Shown piece by piece: positions 57,023 through 59,971 of a DNA stretch of 59,971 bases. The notes beneath the pieces were generated by a model, which was not told where the DNA came from, did not search any database, and saw only the letters and a program-made list of their open reading frames with translations. Numbering within the stretch: position 1 is the stretch's first letter; every line of letters starts with the position of its first letter. The stretch is taken from contig NZ_NKTX01000015.1 in NCBI RefSeq assembly GCF_003207815.1, forward strand, positions 1-59,971. The letters are read 5' to 3'. This stretch comes from Komagataeibacter oboediens (GTDB taxonomy: Bacteria; Pseudomonadota; Alphaproteobacteria; Acetobacterales; Acetobacteraceae). The position numbers were made by a program, and so were the translations under genes.

Positions 57023-57698
57023 CCGTCAGTTCGGCCCTGCGATTAAGATGCACAAGTATGGCATTGGGCACGATCAGCCCCGCTGCCAGCAGCATGGGCC
57101 CCGCATACAGCGCCAGTGGTGGTGCGACAACCTGCACGACCAGCAGCAGCGCCAGTGCCAGCAGCATCACGCCATAGCCGGTGCGTAGTGCCCGCATGCG
57201 GAAAAAGGCCTGCATTTCGTCATGTGGATCGTAAAACGGGCCGTCCCCCATGAACATCACATGACTGAACTCGACAAGGGCGAACAGGCCGAACAGACCG
57301 CATGCCAGTGGCAGGAAGCCGGGATTGCGCACCGGGTCCACCTGCCGCATCCAGACGGCCAACAGCACGATGGCAAGGGAGCCGAGCAGGAACGCCAGCC
57401 TCACCGGGAATGACATGCGCCTGACCTCGCCACGCTCCAGCGCGTGACGTGTTCGTGCCAGATCATCCGTCCAGCGCCGGTGCAGGATGATCCTGTCCCA
57501 GCCCATACGCAGCGCGATCAGCAGGCACAGGAAACACAGCCCCTCGGGCCATGTGCCATGCCGGGCCTCGAACACCTGCCAGCCAAACAGCCACCCGAAG
57601 GGCCGGTAAGCCTGAACCCAGGTGTAACCGCAGGCGACAAGGACCAGCCGGGCCCATTGCCAGGGGGTGAAGCCAGGGAATTTCCGTTTCAACGTCAT
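57009..57698 (-). CDS. Integral membrane protein paired with an XRE regulator
   Basis: This protein of about 229 residues has roughly six hydrophobic segments and a charged central loop (RRWTDDLARTRHALERGEVR). No recognisable enzyme motif is seen. The arrangement membrane protein plus short XRE regulator with overlapping ends recurs in bacteria, the membrane partner usually of unknown function. I start at ATG 57698; a GTG at 57722 is open but lies within the palindrome described next, so the later start is preferred. Confidence 0.7.
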   Translation of the reverse strand: MTLKRKFPGFTPWQWARLVLVACGYTWVQAYRPFGWLFGWQVFEARHGTWPEGLCFLCLLIALRMGWDRIILHRRWTDDLARTRHALERGEVRRMSFPVRLAFLLGSLAIVLLAVWMRQVDPVRNPGFLPLACGLFGLFALVEFSHVMFMGDGPFYDPHDEMQAFFRMRALRTGYGVMLLALALLLVVQVVAPPLALYAGPMLLAAGLIVPNAILVHLNRRAELTDESP

Positions 57699-57710
57699 GT
57701 CCGTCACCAC

Positions 57711-57740
57711 GCGATATGTCACCTTAAGGTTACATATCGC
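57711..57740. promoter_or_regulatory. 30-bp near-perfect palindrome at the XRE operon promoter
   Basis: GCGATATGTCACCTT (57711-57725) and AAGGTTACATATCGC (57726-57740) are inverted repeats matching at 14 of 15 positions. The palindrome lies 13 to 42 bases upstream of the membrane-protein ATG, where a repressor would block transcription. The XRE protein encoded in the same unit is the obvious candidate ligand. Confidence 0.75.
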
Positions 57741-57931
57741 CCTGACCGGGCCGGGTGCAAGCCAAATCGGGGGATGGGGCCGGTCGGGGTCTCGATTCAG
57801 GTCAGGGGTGGAATGCCGCCTGCGCCCAAGGTTATGACGTCAGGGTATTTTCCCTCATCCCGTGCGGAATTTCCTGTATCCAGATTCCACGCATGGGGCA
57901 AAGCTGGATGTTCCATCGAGTCACGGGGAGA

Positions 57932-58897
57932 ATGAATTTGAAACATGTGCTTCTGCTGGCCGGCGTCCTGCTACTGGGTTCAGGCGCCAGTGCCTGCGCG
58001 GGAGCGGTTCCGGCAGGCCGGCCGCCCGTGGCCGCGCAGGCACTGATCTCGCATCTGCACATGGAAAAGATCCCCCATGAAGGGCCATGGTTCGTACAGA
58101 CGCTGAAAAGTGGCGAGACGGCCGACGGCGGACCGGCCACGGGTGCGGCGGGCGAACGGCGGGCCTACAGTGCGATCTACCTGCTTCTGACGCACCAAGA
58201 TTTTTCAGCCATGCACAGGCTGGCAACGGATGAGGTCTGGCATTTCTATGGGGGCGATCCGGCGACGCTACTGCTGCTTTACCCCGACGGGCATGGCGAG
58301 ACCAGAGTCTGGGGCGGCAACGTTCTGGCCGGGGAGGAACCGCAGATCCTTGTGCCACGCGGCACATGGATGGGGGCCATGCCCAGGGGAACTGCGCGGA
58401 CGGCCTATACCTTTGGCGGCAATACGCTTTCCCCCGGTTTCGATTATGCGGATTACGAGCAGGGCTATCGTGATGACCTGATTGCCCGTTACCCCGAATT
58501 TACCAGACAGATTACCGAACTGACACGACAGGATGCCCTGAGCAGGCCCGCAGACATGAAGACGGTCGGGACGCCACCGGCACCGGTGCAGCTTGAGGAA
58601 CTGGTCGGCCGGACCGCGCCGCAACACTCGGACCGGATCAGTGGCTCGCGGTTTGTCATCTCTGCCGGACATGGCATGCCCCGCATGATGACCCGCAAGG
58701 GACATGAAGTCATGTTTGTCGTCAGCGGGCAGGGCAATGTTCAGGTCGGTCATGATGTCCGCCCCGTGACGGCGGGATCTGTCATCTATCTGCCGCCCCG
58801 GGTCCCGCACAGCATCAACGCCGTATCGACCCTTGTTTTCTATGTCGCCGCCGCACCGGCCTGGCGACAGTCGGATACGCAGGTTCTGAAACCATAA
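57932..58897 (+). CDS. Exported two-cupin protein (DUF985 plus cupin_2)
   Basis: This 321-residue protein has a signal peptide (MNLKHVLLLAGVLLLGSGAS, then ACAGA) and probably acts in the periplasm. The first domain is DUF985-like: RRAYSAIYLLLTHQDFSAMH, DEVWHFYGGDPATLLLLYPD, and SPGFDYADYEQGYRDD. The second is a cupin_2 barrel: ISAGHGMPRMMTRKGHEVMF, then VVSGQGNVQVGHDVRPVTAG and YLPPRVPHSINA, with His/Glu metal-ligand positions partly kept. Substrate unknown. ATG 57932 has GGGGAG 7 bases upstream. It diverges from the XRE unit. Confidence 0.75.
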   Translation: MNLKHVLLLAGVLLLGSGASACAGAVPAGRPPVAAQALISHLHMEKIPHEGPWFVQTLKSGETADGGPATGAAGERRAYSAIYLLLTHQDFSAMHRLATDEVWHFYGGDPATLLLLYPDGHGETRVWGGNVLAGEEPQILVPRGTWMGAMPRGTARTAYTFGGNTLSPGFDYADYEQGYRDDLIARYPEFTRQITELTRQDALSRPADMKTVGTPPAPVQLEELVGRTAPQHSDRISGSRFVISAGHGMPRMMTRKGHEVMFVVSGQGNVQVGHDVRPVTAGSVIYLPPRVPHSINAVSTLVFYVAAAPAWRQSDTQVLKP

Positions 58898-59734
58898 TCC
58901 CGCCCCTGTCGCATGCCCGGCCGCGGCGTGCGGTCGGTTGATGCCGAGCGGTAGCAGGCCAGATTGGATGCTGCCGCTCGAAGCATGTTGCGATGCCTCC
59001 GAATGGCCTGGGATCGGTAGGGACGCATTTCATTTGTAAGGCGGGAAGTGACACTTGCGTGGAGTCCAGCAGTGCTCCCGTTCAGGGATGTCCGGTGTGA
59101 GCCCCGTTTTTCAGGCCGGCCGGGTAGTGAAGCGGCATCATAAACCCGATTGGAGATGAAGGCTTTCAGGACCGACTTCATCCCCAGGAGAATCTACTGC
59201 CGTGATGTCGGCTCCCTGTCTATGGGGCAGGCATGGCGTAGCGGCCTTTATAACTGCATGCATTTTCATGGTCAGTGCGCCATGGAGGTGTCCGCTGGAC
59301 TGATTCATGTCCCTTTTTATGGGCACTCGCGCCATGTCCGCATGCGTGGACGATCATGTTACCGATCATCACGCGTGCATTGCCATGGTTGGCCGCCTCT
59401 TCCGCCGGGAAATCCGTTCGACGATGCCGGGTTTGCATTGGCGGCACGGCTGTTGGCGCATATTTCCCGGTCATCGGGATGCGTCGGCTGACCCACACCG
59501 GACTATCCGGAATGTTCATGCGATCCGCAATTCCCGGCCGTGGTCAATCGTGATGTCTGGAAAGCAGGCCATAGGCGTCGGGCACAAAGCGCCGCAACAA
59601 AGGCCACCCGTTATCGTTTAGAGCAGGATAGTGCTAAAACAGGGGATCGGAGAGTGCTAAAACAACTTGCGACAGGACCGGATGATGGCCCTGAAAAAGT
59701 CTAAAAATGTAAGGAAAATCAATCCTAACGCAGA
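58898..59734. other. Long stretch without a supported gene
   Basis: About 840 bases carry only short open frames, none with a recognisable product or a convincing start. The direct repeat AGTGCTAAAACA occurs at 59630-59641 and 59653-59664, and AT content rises from 59690 towards the tRNA fragment. It may be decayed island DNA. Confidence 0.45.
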
Positions 59735-59780
59735 TGGTAGCGGTGGACGGATTTGAACCGCCGACCAAGGGATTATGATT
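59735..59780 (-). tRNA. 3' fragment of tRNA-Met (CAT), probable integration-site scar
   Basis: Read on the minus strand, the sequence runs from the anticodon loop (anticodon CAT at 59777-59775) through TCCCT, the variable region TTGGTC, a paired T-arm (GGCGG-TTCAAAT-CCGTC), the 3' acceptor strand CACCGCT, discriminator A and CCA. Standard tRNA numbering fits exactly from position 33 to 76. The anticodon stem 5' side (GGAAA) no longer pairs, and there is no D-arm or 5' acceptor. This is a 3'-end copy, as left by tyrosine-recombinase integration into a tRNA gene. Confidence 0.8.
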
Positions 59781-59925
59781 TTCCTGTTTCCCAAATAATA
59801 TCAATGAGGTTGGTCAGAAAATGCCCATAGATGGCGCACGGTAAAACCGCGAGTCATTCAAAGAGTGACTAACAGCCTGTCGGGTTGGGGTACCCTGTGA
59901 AGGGGTAAGGTTGTAAGGTGGTGAG
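59781..59925. other. Short stretch before the transposase start
   Basis: This 145-base stretch has no gene except the promoter and possible left end of the IS element that follows. CTGTCGGGTTGGGG near 59877 could be an IS terminal repeat, but only one end is visible. Confidence 0.35.
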
Positions 59926-59971
59926 ATGAGCAGTTTCATCCCATTTGACCGGTCTCAGCCGTATCTTCTGC
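59926..59971 (+). mobile_element. Start of an IS1182-type transposase, cut by the window end
   Basis: ATG at 59926 begins MSSFIPFDRSQPYLL, the typical opening of IS1182-family transposases (MSxFIPxDRxQxxLLP...). Only 15 codons are visible. A GGTGGTGAG region upstream could be the ribosome binding site. It lies 146 bases past the tRNA fragment. Confidence 0.7.

Noticed and set aside
59630-59664. Start of a CRISPR array from the repeated AGTGCTAAAACA
   Set aside because: There are only two 12-base copies, with no further repeats or cas genes.

Overview
This window is a high-GC chromosomal segment of a Gram-negative alphaproteobacterium. It is most likely an acetic acid bacterium (Acetobacteraceae), with Komagataeibacter/Gluconacetobacter my best guess. 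Supporting signs are the E1-beta pyruvate dehydrogenase subunit carrying its own lipoyl domain, the purC-purS-purQ-purL-bolA-grxD order, kdsA (so LPS is made), and dispersed GCCGCC-hairpin elements that I associate with this family from memory. No rRNA operon, CRISPR array or complete tRNA is present.

Layout: 1-5.3 kb is an accessory-like stretch: a GPH sugar transporter broken by a stop codon, sodC, a CDP-glycerol-transferase-like enzyme and a frameshifted GT4 glycosyltransferase. From 5.3 to 9 kb (minus strand) lie kdsA-pyrG, secG and tpiA. From 9.25 to 16.2 kb is the ppiD-trpE-trpG-trpD-trpC-moaC run, in which TrpD carries a duplicated N-terminal domain. From 16.3 to 23.1 kb is the pyruvate dehydrogenase set pdhA-pdhB-pdhC-lpdA followed by lipA and a COQ10-like gene. 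From 23.5 to 27.1 kb (minus) are pncC, then terC-lytic transglycosylase-pgpA in overlapping order. From 27.5 to 34.7 kb are purB, an NRDE protein, and purC-purS-(Rap1a/Tai-like)-purQ-purL-bolA-grxD, closed by a strong terminator. From 35 to 42.4 kb are yraN, cls, an EEP phosphatase, an AI-2E-type permease, sseA, metC and a zinc alcohol dehydrogenase.

From about 42.4 kb on the window becomes accessory. It holds a decayed O-acetyltransferase, small exported proteins, a DUF6056 membrane protein, a sugar porter, and an AT-richer WavE/FkbH pair that looks like imported surface-polysaccharide genes. After these come a hemolysin-III protein, a DUF2075 (Schlafen-like) helicase, small genes including a CsbD-like one, an IS5-type transposase remnant, a rhodanese, an XRE regulator/membrane-protein pair with a 30-bp palindrome at its promoter, and a two-cupin protein. 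The right edge carries the 3' part of a tRNA-Met(CAT), probably an integration-site scar, and the start of an IS1182-type transposase running off the window.

How the parts relate: the central 33 kb is housekeeping metabolism (LPS precursor, CTP, tryptophan, purines, acetyl-CoA and lipoate) with tight, translationally coupled gene junctions. The two ends are in flux, with at least four broken coding sequences and repeat elements at many 3' gene ends. I see no clear undescribed multi-gene system. The most unusual signals are the duplicated TrpD domain, the XRE-locus palindrome, the Rap1a/Tai-like gene inside the purine operon, the three-way-junction repeat family, a long inverted repeat at 5.1 kb, and the tRNA scar at the right edge.
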